The notes under the pieces were generated by a model. That model saw only the letters and a program-made list of their open reading frames with translations, had not been told where the DNA came from and did no database searches. A stretch of DNA of 64,000 bases, taken from Paludibacterium sp. B53371 (lineage in GTDB: Bacteria; Pseudomonadota; Gammaproteobacteria; Burkholderiales; Chromobacteriaceae). Position 1 is the stretch's first letter. Every line of letters starts with the position of its first letter. A program made the position numbers and the translations under genes. The DNA lies in assembly GCF_018802765.1 (NCBI RefSeq), contig NZ_CP069163.1, positions 3,172,311 to 3,236,310 on the forward strand, written 5' to 3'. Shown piece by piece: positions 37,383 through 46,911 of this stretch.

Positions 37383-37742
37383 TTATTTAATTAGAAGCCC
37401 GAACCAATAGCCGGATACCGCAGCAAGGTATCCGCAGAACAAGCCGGCTACGGATAAATTCTTGTAAAACACCAGCACGCTGCCGAACATGACGACAGTC
37501 AGCATGAACTTGACTGCCTCGCCGCGGAAATGCGCGCGCATCAGAATGCTGGGCGCCACGCGACGTCTGGAATAGGCAATCCGGCTGTAAACCCAGGCCG
37601 GAATCAACGCCGACAATCCCCCCAGCAACGTTGACACCATGACCCCGATGCGCATCCCCCCAAGGATGGCACTGACCGCCACGGCGGCCAGGATCAGCCG
37701 GACCTGCAGGCTTAGCACCCGCCCTACTTCTGGATTATTCAT
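37383..37742 (-). CDS. atpI: ATP synthase accessory protein AtpI
   Basis: A 119-residue protein with four membrane helices, typical of AtpI, which helps c-ring assembly or Mg2+ handling. I place the start at ATG 37742 (MNNPEVGRVLSLQ). A longer frame from 37790 would run through the strong TATAAT of the operon promoter and is therefore not translated from that transcript. The leader is short and lacks a good ribosome site, so low expression relative to the structural genes is expected. Confidence 0.9.
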   Translation of the reverse strand: MNNPEVGRVLSLQVRLILAAVAVSAILGGMRIGVMVSTLLGGLSALIPAWVYSRIAYSRRRVAPSILMRAHFRGEAVKFMLTVVMFGSVLVFYKNLSVAGLFCGYLAAVSGYWFGLLIK

Positions 37743-37767
37743 GTCCGATTTTGCGAAAAATCGCACG

Positions 37768-37797
37768 ATTATAGGCTTGGCATGAAACATCAGTCAA
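37768..37797 (-). promoter_or_regulatory. Promoter of the atp operon
   Basis: On the minus strand TTGACT (37797-37792) and a perfect TATAAT (37773-37768) are 18 bases apart. The start is predicted near 37761, giving an atpI leader of about 20 bases. Confidence 0.85.
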
Positions 37798-37832
37798 CCA
37801 AGCGGCCGCTCGAAACTGCTTGTAATAAAACT

Positions 37833-38678
37833 TCATTCCATTGATTTTACTTGCAGTTTTTCTAATATCCCTTCCAAAGCCGCCAGAGAAGAATATTCAA
37901 TTGTAATTTTGCCCTTTCCGCCCTTTCCGTGGCGGATGTCCACCCCGGCGCCCAGATGCTCGGCCAGCTGTTCGCACAGCCGCTTGACATCCGGGTCCTG
38001 CGGCGGCCGAACCGCCGCCGGACGGTCGTCCTGCTGGGCACGGCGCTCGACTTCGCGCACCGACAAGCCTTGCCGCACCGTCTCTTCCGCCAGCTTCAGC
38101 TGCCGCGGCAAGGGCAAGGTGAGCAAGGCACGGGCGTGCCCCATCTCCAGCTTGCCTTCATGCAAAAGGGATTGAATCACCTCGGGCAGCGACAACAAGC
38201 GCAACAGATTGGACACTGCGCTACGCGAACGTCCTAAGGCCTGGGCTGCCGTTTCGTGGCTCATGCCAAATTCATTAATCAGCCGCTGGATGCCCTGCGC
38301 CTCTTCAATTGCATCCAACTCCTGACGCTGGATATTTTCGATCAGCGCCATCGCCAGCGCGGCTTCGTCCGGCACGGTCTTGATCACCGCCGGCACTTCA
38401 GCCAGACCGGCAATGCGCGCGGCACGCCAGCGGCGCTCACCGGCAATCAGCTCATACTCGCCAAAGCCAATTTCACGCACCACCACCGGCTGGATGACAC
38501 CCTGCGAACGGATGGATTCCGCCAGATCATTCAGCGCTTCTTCATTCATGCGCGTGCGCGGCTGATACTTGCCCGGGCGGATCAGATCGATGGCGAGCGT
38601 CTGCAGGCGATCTTCCGCCGTTTCGGCAACGGAAAGCAGCGCATCGAGGCCGCGTCCGAGTCCTTTGAGTTTGACCAT
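37833..38678 (-). CDS. parB: Chromosome partitioning protein ParB
   Basis: A 281-residue ParB/Spo0J CTPase that binds parS and spreads to load SMC. The N-terminus KLKGLGRGLDALL is the ParA-interacting motif; the CTP-binding region shows GEYELIAGERRWRAARIAGL and ENIQRQELDAIEEA. The HTH has SHETAAQALGRSRSAVSNLL. It follows parA by six bases. No parS-like TGTTTCACGTGAAACA site was seen in this window. Confidence 0.97.
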   Translation of the reverse strand: MVKLKGLGRGLDALLSVAETAEDRLQTLAIDLIRPGKYQPRTRMNEEALNDLAESIRSQGVIQPVVVREIGFGEYELIAGERRWRAARIAGLAEVPAVIKTVPDEAALAMALIENIQRQELDAIEEAQGIQRLINEFGMSHETAAQALGRSRSAVSNLLRLLSLPEVIQSLLHEGKLEMGHARALLTLPLPRQLKLAEETVRQGLSVREVERRAQQDDRPAAVRPPQDPDVKRLCEQLAEHLGAGVDIRHGKGGKGKITIEYSSLAALEGILEKLQVKSME

Positions 38679-38684
38679 GATGTT

Positions 38685-39476
38685 TTAGTGGGTCGCTTGT
38701 GCGGGTTCAGATTCAAGACGGGTGAGCAATTCACCCGCCAACGTTAAATAGGCCTGGGCGCCGCGGGCATTGCGGTCATAGACCAGACCGGGCAGGCCGT
38801 GACTGGGCGCCTCGGCCAGCCGGATATTGCGCGGGATGACCGTCTCGAACACCTTGTTGCGGAAATGCTGGGCCAGCTGGTCGGCCACCTGTTGCGACAG
38901 ATTGCTGCGCGCATCGAACATGGTGCGCAACAGACCGAGAATCTCGATGCGCGGATTGACCGCGGCACGCACCTTGCGCAGCGTGCCGACCAGATCGGAC
39001 AGGCCTTCGAGCGCGTAATACTCGCAGACCATCGGAATCAGCACCGAATCGGCGGCCACCAGGCCATTGAGCGTCAGCAGGTTCAGGGACGGCGGACAGT
39101 CGATGAGAATGTAGTCGTACAGATCGTCCACCTGCGCCAGCGCATTCTTCAGCCGCTGCTCGCGCGCCAGCTCCTGCACCAGCTCGATCTCGGCACCGGC
39201 CAGATCGCGGTTGGCCGGCAACACATCGTAGCCGCCCTCACGGGCGTGCTGGCGCACGTCGCGGGCATCGGCATGGCCGAGCAGCACATGGTAGACACTG
39301 TGATTGAGATTCTGCTTGGCGATGCCGCTACCCATGGTGGCATTGCCCTGCGGATCGAGGTCGACGATCAGCACCCGGCGTCCGAGTTCTGCCAGGCTGG
39401 CCGCCAGGTTGACCACCGTGGTGGTCTTGCCGACGCCGCCCTTTTGATTGGCGACCGCGATGATGCGGCTGTTCAT
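38685..39476 (-). CDS. parA: Chromosome partitioning ATPase ParA
   Basis: A 263-residue Walker-type ATPase. The deviant Walker A KGGVGKTTT is at residue 11, with LIVDLDPQGNATMG and DYILIDCPPSLNLLT further on. It dimerises on DNA and moves ParB-parS complexes. It overlaps the end of rsmG by four bases (ATGA), so translation is coupled. Confidence 0.97.
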   Translation of the reverse strand: MNSRIIAVANQKGGVGKTTTVVNLAASLAELGRRVLIVDLDPQGNATMGSGIAKQNLNHSVYHVLLGHADARDVRQHAREGGYDVLPANRDLAGAEIELVQELAREQRLKNALAQVDDLYDYILIDCPPSLNLLTLNGLVAADSVLIPMVCEYYALEGLSDLVGTLRKVRAAVNPRIEILGLLRTMFDARSNLSQQVADQLAQHFRNKVFETVIPRNIRLAEAPSHGLPGLVYDRNARGAQAYLTLAGELLTRLESEPAQATH

Positions 39477-40108
39477 TGCTTCACCATTCTCACCAGATGG
39501 CGCTCGGCATCCAGGCCGGGCACGCTGACCGGCACCACTTCGCTGACCGTGATGTCGGCAGGCAATTGGGCGATCTCCTCATACGGGTAGACCCCCTTCA
39601 TCGCCACGAACTGGCCGTCTTCTGCCAGCAAATGGCGTGTCAGCTTGACGAATTCGCCCAGCTCGGCGAAAGCCCGGCTGGTGATGCGGTCGAACTTCTG
39701 CTCCGGCTGGAACAGCTCGACGCGCTCGGTGACGACTTCGACATTGGGCAGTTTCAACTCGATTGCCGCCTGACGCAAGAAAGTCGTCTTTTTGTGGTTG
39801 GCGTCCAACACCACCACCTGCAGATCCGGCCGGGCAATCGCCGCCGGAATACCGGGCATGCCGCCGCCCGAGCCGACGTCCAGCAGACGGGTTCCGCCCT
39901 GCAGATGCGGCACCAGCGTCAGGCTGTCGAGCAGGTGATAACTCACCATGCGCGCGGTTTCGCGCACGGCGGTCAGGTTATAGGTCTGGTTCCATTTGGC
40001 CAGCAGCGCCAGATAGGCATCGAGCGAGGCCAGTTGGCGCGCGCTCAGTTCAAGCCCGATATGCTCCAGCCCCAGAGACAGTTCGCTGATTGTATTTATT
40101 TTGGTCAC
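39473..40108 (-). CDS. rsmG: 16S rRNA (guanine-527-N7)-methyltransferase
   Basis: A 211-residue SAM-dependent methyltransferase (GidB) acting on G527 of 16S rRNA. SAM-binding motif LLDVGSGGGMPGIPAAI and the following VVVLDANHKKTTFL are clear, as is NLTAVRE near the N-terminus. It lies between mnmG and parA, the conserved order. Confidence 0.97.
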   Translation of the reverse strand: MTKINTISELSLGLEHIGLELSARQLASLDAYLALLAKWNQTYNLTAVRETARMVSYHLLDSLTLVPHLQGGTRLLDVGSGGGMPGIPAAIARPDLQVVVLDANHKKTTFLRQAAIELKLPNVEVVTERVELFQPEQKFDRITSRAFAELGEFVKLTRHLLAEDGQFVAMKGVYPYEEIAQLPADITVSEVVPVSVPGLDAERHLVRMVKQ

Positions 40109-40186
40109 CCCTCGTGATCACGAGTCATCAGTATGGCGCAGGCAAACCAGGCCCTGCGCCGGGAACAACGGCTGAATCACCGTCAT

Positions 40187-42079
40187 TCAGGCTGTTTTTT
40201 TGCTGTCGGCAAAGCCACGCTTCAGATGCACCATCAACAAGGCCACGGCGGCCGGGGTGACCCCCTGGATGCGCGAGGCCTGGCCAAGCGTTTCCGGCCG
40301 CTGGCTGTTGAGCTTCTGCTGAACTTCCTTCGACAGCCCCGACACCAGCGCATAATCCAGCTCGGCCGGCAGACGCACCTGGTCCAGATTATCGCGCCGC
40401 GCCAGCTCATCGTTCTGCCGATCGATATAGCCTTGATATTTGACCTGAATTTCCACCTGCTCGGCAACCACATCGTCATCGACACCGCCCCCGGCCTCCG
40501 GCAGCGTCATCAAGGCGGCATACGTCACGTCCGGCCGCTTGAGCAAATCCTGCAGGTTGTACTCGCGCTCGATCGGCCGGCCGAGCAAGGCCGTCAACAC
40601 GGCCTGATCACTGCGCGCCGGATGCACCCAGGTCGCCTTCAGGCGCGCCTTCTCGGCCTCGACCGCATCACGTTTGCGGCAGAAAGCCTCCCACTGCGCA
40701 TCCCCCACCAGGCCAAAACGACGGCCGGCTTCAGTCAGACGCAGGTCAGCATTGTCCTCGCGCAGCTGCAGACGGAATTCCGCGCGGCTGGTGAACATGC
40801 GATATGGCTCGCTGACCCCCTTGGTGATCAGATCATCCACCAGCACACCGAGATAGGCCTCATCACGGCGCGGACACCAGCCCTCCTGCCCGCTGGCCAG
40901 CAGCGCCGCATTCATGCCGGCGAACAGCCCCTGCGCGGCCGCTTCTTCATAACCGGTGGTGCCATTGATCTGCCCGGCGAAGAACAGACCCTGAATCGCC
41001 TTGGTCTCGAAGGTGGACTTCAGCCCGCGCGGATCGAAGTAGTCATATTCGATGGCGTAGCCCGGGCGCAGGATGTGGGCATTCTCCATGCCCGGGATGC
41101 TGCGCACCGCGGCCAGCTGGATATCGAACGGCAGACTGGTCGAAATGCCGTTCGGATAGTATTCGTGGGTATCGAGCCCTTCCGGCTCGAGGAAGATCTG
41201 GTGGCTGTCCTTGTCGGCGAAGCGGTTGATCTTGTCTTCAATCGACGGACAATAGCGCGGCCCGACCCCCTCAATCACCCCGGTAAACATCGGGCTGCGA
41301 TCAAAACCGGAGCGGATGATCTCGTGGGTCTGCAAGGTGGTGTGGGTAATCCAGCACGGCAGCTGACGCGGGTGCATGGCGCGGTTGCCGCGCACCGAGA
41401 ACACCGGCTCGGGCGTATCGCCCGGCTGTTCTTCCATGCGGGAAAAATCGATGCTGCGGCCATCGATACGCGGCGGGGTACCGGTCTTGAGACGGCCAAC
41501 CGGCAGGCTGAGCTCGCGCAGCTTTTCGCCCAGCACCGAGGCCGCCTGGTCACCGGCACGGCCACCGGTGTAATTGGACAGGCCAACATGGATCTTGCCG
41601 GCGAGGAAAGTGCCGGCGGTCAGCACTACGGTACTGCCGTGGAACTCGACACCAATCGCGGTTTTCACCCCGATGACACGTTCCCCGGCCAGCAGCAGGT
41701 CATCCACCGGCTGCTGGAACAACATCAGATTGGGCTGGTTCTCCAGCATGTGACGGATGGCGGCCTTGTACAGCACGCGATCGGCCTGGGCACGGGTGGC
41801 GCGCACCGCCGGCCCCTTGGAGGCGTTCAGGGTGCGGAACTGGATGCCGCCCATGTCGGTGGCCAGCGCCATGGCACCGCCCAGCGCATCGACCTCGCGC
41901 ACCAGATGCCCCTTGCCAATGCCGCCGATGGACGGATTGCACGACATCTGGCCCAGCGATTCGATATTGTGGCTCAACAGCAAGGTCTGGCGCCCCATGC
42001 GCGCCGCGGCAAGGGCTGCCTCGGTGCCGGCATGGCCGCCGCCCACCACAATCACGTCAAAGCGCGTCGGATAAATCAT
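40187..42079 (-). CDS. mnmG: tRNA uridine-34 carboxymethylaminomethyl enzyme MnmG
   Basis: A 630-residue FAD protein that, with MnmE, makes cmnm5U34 in tRNAs. The dinucleotide-binding fold [19 protein letters not shown] is at the N-terminus; [20 protein letters not shown] and [13 protein letters not shown] are family signatures. The length matches E. coli (629). The 78-base gap to rsmG contains only a weak GGCGCAGG/CCTGCGCC dyad. The 5' region 42080-42130 is AT-rich and likely holds its promoter. Confidence 0.98.
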   Translation of the reverse strand: MIYPTRFDVIVVGGGHAGTEAALAAARMGRQTLLLSHNIESLGQMSCNPSIGGIGKGHLVREVDALGGAMALATDMGGIQFRTLNASKGPAVRATRAQADRVLYKAAIRHMLENQPNLMLFQQPVDDLLLAGERVIGVKTAIGVEFHGSTVVLTAGTFLAGKIHVGLSNYTGGRAGDQAASVLGEKLRELSLPVGRLKTGTPPRIDGRSIDFSRMEEQPGDTPEPVFSVRGNRAMHPRQLPCWITHTTLQTHEIIRSGFDRSPMFTGVIEGVGPRYCPSIEDKINRFADKDSHQIFLEPEGLDTHEYYPNGISTSLPFDIQLAAVRSIPGMENAHILRPGYAIEYDYFDPRGLKSTFETKAIQGLFFAGQINGTTGYEEAAAQGLFAGMNAALLASGQEGWCPRRDEAYLGVLVDDLITKGVSEPYRMFTSRAEFRLQLREDNADLRLTEAGRRFGLVGDAQWEAFCRKRDAVEAEKARLKATWVHPARSDQAVLTALLGRPIEREYNLQDLLKRPDVTYAALMTLPEAGGGVDDDVVAEQVEIQVKYQGYIDRQNDELARRDNLDQVRLPAELDYALVSGLSKEVQQKLNSQRPETLGQASRIQGVTPAAVALLMVHLKRGFADSKKTA

Positions 42080-42164
42080 GGCCTGCTCACGGAATTCAAC
42101 TAAAACGTATTATTTTACGTCAAAATCCGTCCGATTTTAAGCTTTTGATTTTACAACAGACCGA

Positions 42165-42185
42165 CCGCGTCCAGTCCGGACGCGG
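42165..42185 (-). terminator. Candidate terminator of the secretion operon
   Basis: Eight-bp arms CCGCGTCC and GGACGCGG enclose AGTCC, right after the last pseudopilin stop codon. On the minus strand a moderately U-rich TCGGTCTGTTGT follows. Confidence 0.55.
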
Positions 42186-42187
42186 TT

Positions 42188-42670
42188 TTACGGCGAGGCA
42201 GGTGCTGGTGCAACCACCTGACGCGCGGCAAACACCCACTCCTGATAGCTGCTTTTCTGCCTGAAGCCCTCGTGGTCACTATCAAAGCCATCCTGTTTGA
42301 ATGGCGTCAGTGTCGACTGGCTGAAGACAGCGGTAATCCCGTCACCGGGGCCACGCTGCAGCCCCCACTCACCGGACCCGGTCATCGGGTCGGGCGACAA
42401 CCGGCGCAGATAATGGCGGACCTTCAGCCCGTCACTGTCATCGTCCACCAGCTGCGCCAGTCGGGTGGGGTAAAGCCCCTGATGATCGGCGGCATAGCGA
42501 CCAAGCGCATCGGCGATGGCATCACCGGTCTCCAGCAGGGACTGCTCATGCTCGCGCTGGATCTCGGCCGACAGGTCATGCACGCGATACTGCAGCATCA
42601 TCCCCAGCACCATCAGCGCCACCAGCAGCCCCAGCAGCACGTAGCCGCGCTGAGCCTTACCAGCTGGCAT
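42188..42670 (-). CDS. Pseudopilin-like protein, last gene of secretion operon
   Basis: A 160-residue protein with an N-terminal hydrophobic helix (YVLLGLLVALMVLGMM) preceded by KAQRG, resembling a prepilin leader. The usual Glu at +5 is missing, since the mature start reads YVLLG instead of FTLIE. The C-terminal part contains SPDPMTGSGEWGL and SSYQEW, matching the other minor pseudopilins. ATG 42670 overlaps the previous gene by 14 bases. Lack of Glu5 suggests a tip subunit, as in GspK-type proteins, but this is inferred. Confidence 0.75.
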   Translation of the reverse strand: MPAGKAQRGYVLLGLLVALMVLGMMLQYRVHDLSAEIQREHEQSLLETGDAIADALGRYAADHQGLYPTRLAQLVDDDSDGLKVRHYLRRLSPDPMTGSGEWGLQRGPGDGITAVFSQSTLTPFKQDGFDSDHEGFRQKSSYQEWVFAARQVVAPAPASP

Positions 42671-43031
42671 AACTGGACCCGTCCAGCGCCTTGCCCGGCG
42701 CACTGCTGTGCACATCACGAATGCCGCCCTGCTCGTCATTGTCCAGCTTCCAGTCATCGGTATGTCCCGTCAGCGGATCGCTCGGCAAGCTCCGCAGATA
42801 ACGATGCTCGACCAGCGCCTGCAGCGTGTCCGCCGGCTTGCCCAGATCAGCGCGATACTGCTCCAGCGCATCGCGCATTGCCTGCAGATTGTTGCGCAGC
42901 ACCGTCTCGCGCGCCCGCTGCTGCTCGTTGATATAACGCGGCGTCACCAGTGTCGTGAGCAAGGCAATGATGCTCAGCACCACCAGCAACTCGATCAGGG
43001 TAAAGCCGCGCATGAAGCGCCGGGATCTCAT
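42657..43031 (-). CDS. Minor pseudopilin (GspG-like)
   Basis: A 124-residue type II pseudopilin. The prepilin peptidase site is MRG|FTLIELLVVLSIIALL with Glu5. The soluble part has the LRSLPSDPLTG element of GspG-type proteins and ends DGSSYASW. I chose ATG 43031, with GGAG upstream, over GTG 43040. It overlaps neighbours or abuts them closely, so it is in the same operon. Confidence 0.85.
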   Translation of the reverse strand: MRSRRFMRGFTLIELLVVLSIIALLTTLVTPRYINEQQRARETVLRNNLQAMRDALEQYRADLGKPADTLQALVEHRYLRSLPSDPLTGHTDDWKLDNDEQGGIRDVHSSAPGKALDGSSYASW

Positions 43032-43033
43032 CA

Positions 43034-43489
43034 CTACCACTCCTTGTACGGCACACCGTTAAAACCGGTGCGTTCACTCTTGCTGCTGACATCAAACACA
43101 TCGTGACCATCGGGCTGATAGGGACGAATCTGCCATTGCTCCTCGGCAGCACATGTCGGGCAATCACTCATCGGATCCTGTGGAATCCGCCGCAGAAAAT
43201 AGAGCTTGCGGCCATCGACCCGCTTCTTGTCCACCACCCCGTCAACCAGCACCTGCAGCGAAGGCGGATAACCGCTGTCATCGGCCTGATGCTCGATCTG
43301 CCCCTGGTCCACGGCCTTCTTGTAGTCGTCGATGGCCTGACGCATCGCATGCAGCGCATCACGCAGCTCGCGTTCCTGCCGGCGCTGTGTGGCCTGGGCC
43401 AGCATCGGCATGGCCGCACTGGCCAGCAGCCCCAGCAACGCCACCGTCACCACCACCTCAATCAGGGTAAAACCGCGCTGACGCTTCAT
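43034..43489 (-). CDS. Minor pseudopilin (GspG-like)
   Basis: A 151-residue pseudopilin. The cleavage site is KRQRG|FTLIEVVVTVALLGLL. The body contains SGYPPSLQVLVDGV, FLRRIPQDPMSD and a C-terminal DVFDVSSKS...NGVPYKEW. I recall this signature from conserved but poorly studied secretion loci of Betaproteobacteria. CPTC may form a disulfide. It overlaps the secretin gene by four bases. Confidence 0.86.
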   Translation of the reverse strand: MKRQRGFTLIEVVVTVALLGLLASAAMPMLAQATQRRQERELRDALHAMRQAIDDYKKAVDQGQIEHQADDSGYPPSLQVLVDGVVDKKRVDGRKLYFLRRIPQDPMSDCPTCAAEEQWQIRPYQPDGHDVFDVSSKSERTGFNGVPYKEW

Positions 43490-45477
43490 CGCTTGTCGTC
43501 CGGCGGCGTCACCGGCATCGGTCCGCGGAAGAAAGGCATTGGCGCGGGGCCGTCACCGGCCACGCTCTCAGGCGGGGGCGGGGGCGGCGGATCATTGCGA
43601 CGGGGGGCGCTGACACCCGGCGTATCATCCGTAACGCTGGCGCCATTGGCTCTGACCGACACCTGTCCGGCATTTTCTCCCAGCTGCAGCGGATCGCCGA
43701 TCCGGTTCTCAGGCCCGATACTGAAACGGGTCAGTGCAGCCGGCGGCGGCGAGAACTGGCGCACAATGTGCGGCGTAATCAGCAGCACGATCTGCGAATT
43801 CAGATCATTGCTGTCATGACTGCCGAACAGGCTCTTGAGCAGCGGAATTTCGCTCAGGAAAGGCAGACCGACATCCTTGACCGAGTCATCCCGCTTGATC
43901 AGACCGCCCAGCACCTGCGTGACATTGTCGCGGGTCGACAGCACCGTCGAGGCCGAACGGTTCCCCAGGCGATAGACCATGGTGCCGTCCGACATGGTGG
44001 TCGGCTGGCCGATCACATCACTGACTTCCAGCGACACATTCACGCTGACCTCCTGGCCGAGACTGATACTCGGTTCAACGTTCAGCGTCAGGCCCACATC
44101 CTGATACGACACCGAACTGCTGCTGCCGGCGGTGGTCAGGGTCGAGGTCACGATCGGCAGCTTCTCGCCGATCTTGATCGTCGCCTTCTGATGGTTCTTC
44201 ACCCGAATCTTCGGATTGGCCAGGGTATGCACCTTGTCATTGGTTTCACTCAGATTGATGCCCCCCACCACACCATTGCTGCCCATGCTGACACCGATGC
44301 CGCTGCCATTGAGGTGACGCAGCTTCTCGATGGTGGTCTGGCCGCTCAGCGAGGTACTGCCATCGGTGCCGCTATTGGCAAATCCGATACCCACCGAGCC
44401 CGGATAGTTGATGCCCAGATTGCGCGCCAGCGTGTCGCTCACTTCCAGCACCTCCACATCCAGCGTCACCTCCGACTGCGGCAGATCCAGCGATTGCACC
44501 ATGCGGTCCGCCGCGGCCAACACGGAAGGTACATCGCGCAGCACCACCGCATTGAGCCGCTCGTCGATGGCAATATCCCGCGGCTTAAGCACTTGCTTGA
44601 GCGTATTGAGTACCTGCTTGGGATCGGCATTGGACAGGTAATAGGTGCGGACACCCAGATCCTGATATTCGCGTTCCTTCTCCGGTCGAGACGGATAAAT
44701 CAGCAAGGTATTGCTGTTGAGCAGCTTTTTGCTCAGCTTGCTGGTCGCCAGCAACAGATTGATGGCATCCCAGGCCGTGCTCTTCTGCGTGGTAATCGTG
44801 GCGCGCAGCCCCGGCGAGACATCACTGTCAAAAATGAAATTCAACCCCGTCATGCGGCTGATGGCATCAAACACGGTATTCAGGCTCTGGTTACGAAACG
44901 ACAAACTGACCGGTTTTTTCAGCGCCGCCGGGACATTGCTGCTAAGTTGCCCCTGCCCTGCGGTGCGCATCAGCGACTCGCGAAAATCCAGTGCCTCCTG
45001 CCAGGTCGGCTCTTCAGCCAGAATCTTGCCCAGCCAGTCGAGCGCCGCCCCCGGATCCTGTGCCGCCAGGCTGCGCGCCTGCGCCATCCATTGCTGGTGC
45101 AGCTGCCGATTGTCGATGGCCTTCAGCCCCTGCTCGGCCCGATAACTGGCCGGGTCATGCTGCAATACCGAGCGATAGCCCTGACCGGCCGCAGTCATAT
45201 CACCGGCAGCCAGCGCCTTGTCTGCCAGAGCCAGTTTCTGCGCGTCATACTGCGCCAACAGACGCTCGTGTTCCGCCCGCAACTGCATATTGTCTGGTTC
45301 GGCCTTCATGGTCTGCTCAATCCGAGTCAGCGCCCCCTCCAGATCGCCCTCCTGGTAGAGGGTTTTGCTGGCCATCAAAGCCCGGTCAACCGAACAGCCG
45401 GCCAACAACAGGCTCAGCATCATCACGCTGACCATCCCCTGACGAGTCGGGAAAGGCGGTTTGTTCATCTGCTTCAT
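43486..45477 (-). CDS. Secretin lipoprotein with TPR-like N-terminus
   Basis: A 663-residue outer-membrane secretin. A lipobox LLAGC near residue 25 predicts lipidation. A helical-repeat region (about 30-170) precedes N-domains (FRNQSLNTVFDAISRMTG, VRTYYLSNADPKQVLN) and the secretin core (about 330-560: VTLDVEVLEVS, VGLTLNVEPSIS, LGGLIKRDD, LPFLSEIPLLKSLFG). The tail is proline-rich with seven consecutive prolines. ATG 45477 has GGAG eight bases upstream; GTG 45486 is an alternative. The combination of TPR-like and secretin parts resembles MshL/PilQ-type more than classical GspD. Confidence 0.9.
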   Translation of the reverse strand: MKQMNKPPFPTRQGMVSVMMLSLLLAGCSVDRALMASKTLYQEGDLEGALTRIEQTMKAEPDNMQLRAEHERLLAQYDAQKLALADKALAAGDMTAAGQGYRSVLQHDPASYRAEQGLKAIDNRQLHQQWMAQARSLAAQDPGAALDWLGKILAEEPTWQEALDFRESLMRTAGQGQLSSNVPAALKKPVSLSFRNQSLNTVFDAISRMTGLNFIFDSDVSPGLRATITTQKSTAWDAINLLLATSKLSKKLLNSNTLLIYPSRPEKEREYQDLGVRTYYLSNADPKQVLNTLKQVLKPRDIAIDERLNAVVLRDVPSVLAAADRMVQSLDLPQSEVTLDVEVLEVSDTLARNLGINYPGSVGIGFANSGTDGSTSLSGQTTIEKLRHLNGSGIGVSMGSNGVVGGINLSETNDKVHTLANPKIRVKNHQKATIKIGEKLPIVTSTLTTAGSSSSVSYQDVGLTLNVEPSISLGQEVSVNVSLEVSDVIGQPTTMSDGTMVYRLGNRSASTVLSTRDNVTQVLGGLIKRDDSVKDVGLPFLSEIPLLKSLFGSHDSNDLNSQIVLLITPHIVRQFSPPPAALTRFSIGPENRIGDPLQLGENAGQVSVRANGASVTDDTPGVSAPRRNDPPPPPPPESVAGDGPAPMPFFRGPMPVTPPDDKR

Positions 45478-45980
45478 GGCATCCACTCCAAGAATTTGTG
45501 TTTGCCATCCGACAAACGGGTGAATTCGATCTTTCCTGCGGCCACCTGCTCCAGTCGGTACTGGCCGGCCAATATCGTTCCAGGCCGACTCACCGCCGGG
45601 TCACGACAGCTCTGGCAAACCGCCACGGTCTTGCCTCCGGACTGCAGGAACACCACCAGGGCATCGGCGGCAGCGGCACTGGCCTCACGATTCTGCCAGG
45701 TGCCCCCCACCTCAAAGGGCAGCGGCGGATCCGGCACCTCCTGGCGCATCGCCGGAGCGGGCACGACAGCCTGCTGTGCCGCCGCCCCCTGAGGCGCGGC
45801 AAACAAATCTACGGCAGGAGCAGAAGCCAGCGGCGGCAAGGTTGCAGCCCGCTTTTGACCCGTCCCGCCCCCCGATCTCGCTATCGGCGACACCGGTTCG
45901 TTACCCAAGCCAGGCCACCATTGGCTGGCTGCCGCCAGCAGCAGCGATATCGCGCCCAGCCACTTCAATCCGCGGTGCAT
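45474..45980 (-). CDS. Periplasmic assembly protein (GspC/PilP-like position)
   Basis: A 168-residue protein with an N-terminal membrane helix or signal, a Pro/Ala-rich linker (about 45-85) and a small C-terminal domain beginning PLPFEVGGTWQNR and ending KHKFLEW. The domain has VAVCQSCRDP, with a CxxC pair. Its place just before the secretin gene and its layout resemble GspC or PilP, which link the inner-membrane platform to the secretin. Sequence identity to either is not obvious. It overlaps both neighbours. Confidence 0.6.
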   Translation of the reverse strand: MHRGLKWLGAISLLLAAASQWWPGLGNEPVSPIARSGGGTGQKRAATLPPLASAPAVDLFAAPQGAAAQQAVVPAPAMRQEVPDPPLPFEVGGTWQNREASAAAADALVVFLQSGGKTVAVCQSCRDPAVSRPGTILAGQYRLEQVAAGKIEFTRLSDGKHKFLEWMP

Positions 45981-46462
45981 GTATCTGCTCCCATATCCAG
46001 TTTCACCGAGGCCCTGATCGCCCCACTGTGACCATCGTCACGCGTCAGGGTCAGATGGCGGATCTGTGCACAGGGCAGCGCCTGCAAAGCCAGCAGCGTC
46101 TGACGCAGCGGCAGATAACCGTTGCTCAGGCCGATATCCACCGTACGATCATTGCCGATGCGAATTTGCATCCCCGCCAGATCCGGCTGATCCAGCAGCG
46201 CCATCAGCCGGGCATGACGTGCCTCCAGCGACACCTGCCTGCGCGCCAGGGCCGCCCGGTCACGCGCTTCGGCCGCCAGCAACTGCCGTAACTGGCTATC
46301 CACTCTGGCCTGCTGTTGCTGCCACTGCTGCTGTTGCACTTGCAGCAGCCGGGCCACCCCCAGGGCCGACAAAGACAGCAACAGGCACAGCAACAGCGCC
46401 GGCCAGCGCGCCAGGCGGCAATACAGCCAGCCATGGCGCATATTCCCTTTCCACCCGCTCAT
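45965..46462 (-). CDS. Inner-membrane assembly protein (PilO/GspM-like position)
   Basis: A 165-residue protein with one membrane helix (about 20-42, ALLLCLLLSLSALGVARLL), a Gln/Arg-rich coiled-coil segment and a small C-terminal domain. This layout is that of PilN/PilO or GspM. It starts in an ATGA overlap with the upstream gene. Function is inferred from layout and operon position. Confidence 0.6.
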   Translation of the reverse strand: MSGWKGNMRHGWLYCRLARWPALLLCLLLSLSALGVARLLQVQQQQWQQQQARVDSQLRQLLAAEARDRAALARRQVSLEARHARLMALLDQPDLAGMQIRIGNDRTVDIGLSNGYLPLRQTLLALQALPCAQIRHLTLTRDDGHSGAIRASVKLDMGADTCTAD

Positions 46463-46911
46463 ATCGCCACCTCCAGCCGGATTTCCAGGCGAGCCGGATC
46501 TCCCGGCGTGGTAATCAGCGACTGTTGACTCAACATGCTTACGTGCAGCCCCTGCTTGCGCAGGGTATTAATCCAGTCCATCACCTCTGCCAGCGTGGCG
46601 CTGCGCAGCGTCAGCTGCATCTTGCGACTGCCGCTGTCCGATTCCAGCCGCAACAGGCTCAGCCCCCCCGGCCAGCTTTGCTCCAGCCGAAGCACCAGCC
46701 ACAAAGCCGGATCCATGGCATCCCGCGCCGGGACCGCCACCCGGCTGTCCCGGTTCACCCTGCTTTGCAACCGCGCCTGACTGTCGGCCAGGTCCTGTTG
46801 CGCCTGCTGCCATGACTGCAGCAGCGGCGTCAGACAGGCATAACTGAGCAACACCGGCAGCACCAGCCAGGGCCAGCGCCTGCGGGTCGGCAAAAAAGAA
46901 AAACCACTCAT
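46459..46911 (-). CDS. Inner-membrane assembly protein (PilN/GspM-like position)
   Basis: A 150-residue protein with one N-terminal membrane helix (WLVLPVLLSYACLTPLL), a short coiled coil and a C-terminal ferredoxin-like domain (RKMQLTLRSATLAEVMDWIN, then LHVSMLSQQS). This resembles GspM or PilO. It starts in an ATGA overlap with the gene before it, indicating translational coupling. Confidence 0.62.
   Translation of the reverse strand: MSGFSFLPTRRRWPWLVLPVLLSYACLTPLLQSWQQAQQDLADSQARLQSRVNRDSRVAVPARDAMDPALWLVLRLEQSWPGGLSLLRLESDSGSRKMQLTLRSATLAEVMDWINTLRKQGLHVSMLSQQSLITTPGDPARLEIRLEVAI

Noticed and set aside
37743..37790. Longer N-terminus for AtpI
   Set aside because: The extension runs across the operon TATAAT box, so it would not be in the mRNA.
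37383..42190. parS site or replication origin near parAB/mnmG
   Set aside because: No TGTTTCACGTGAAACA-like site or DnaA-box cluster was seen by eye in this segment.
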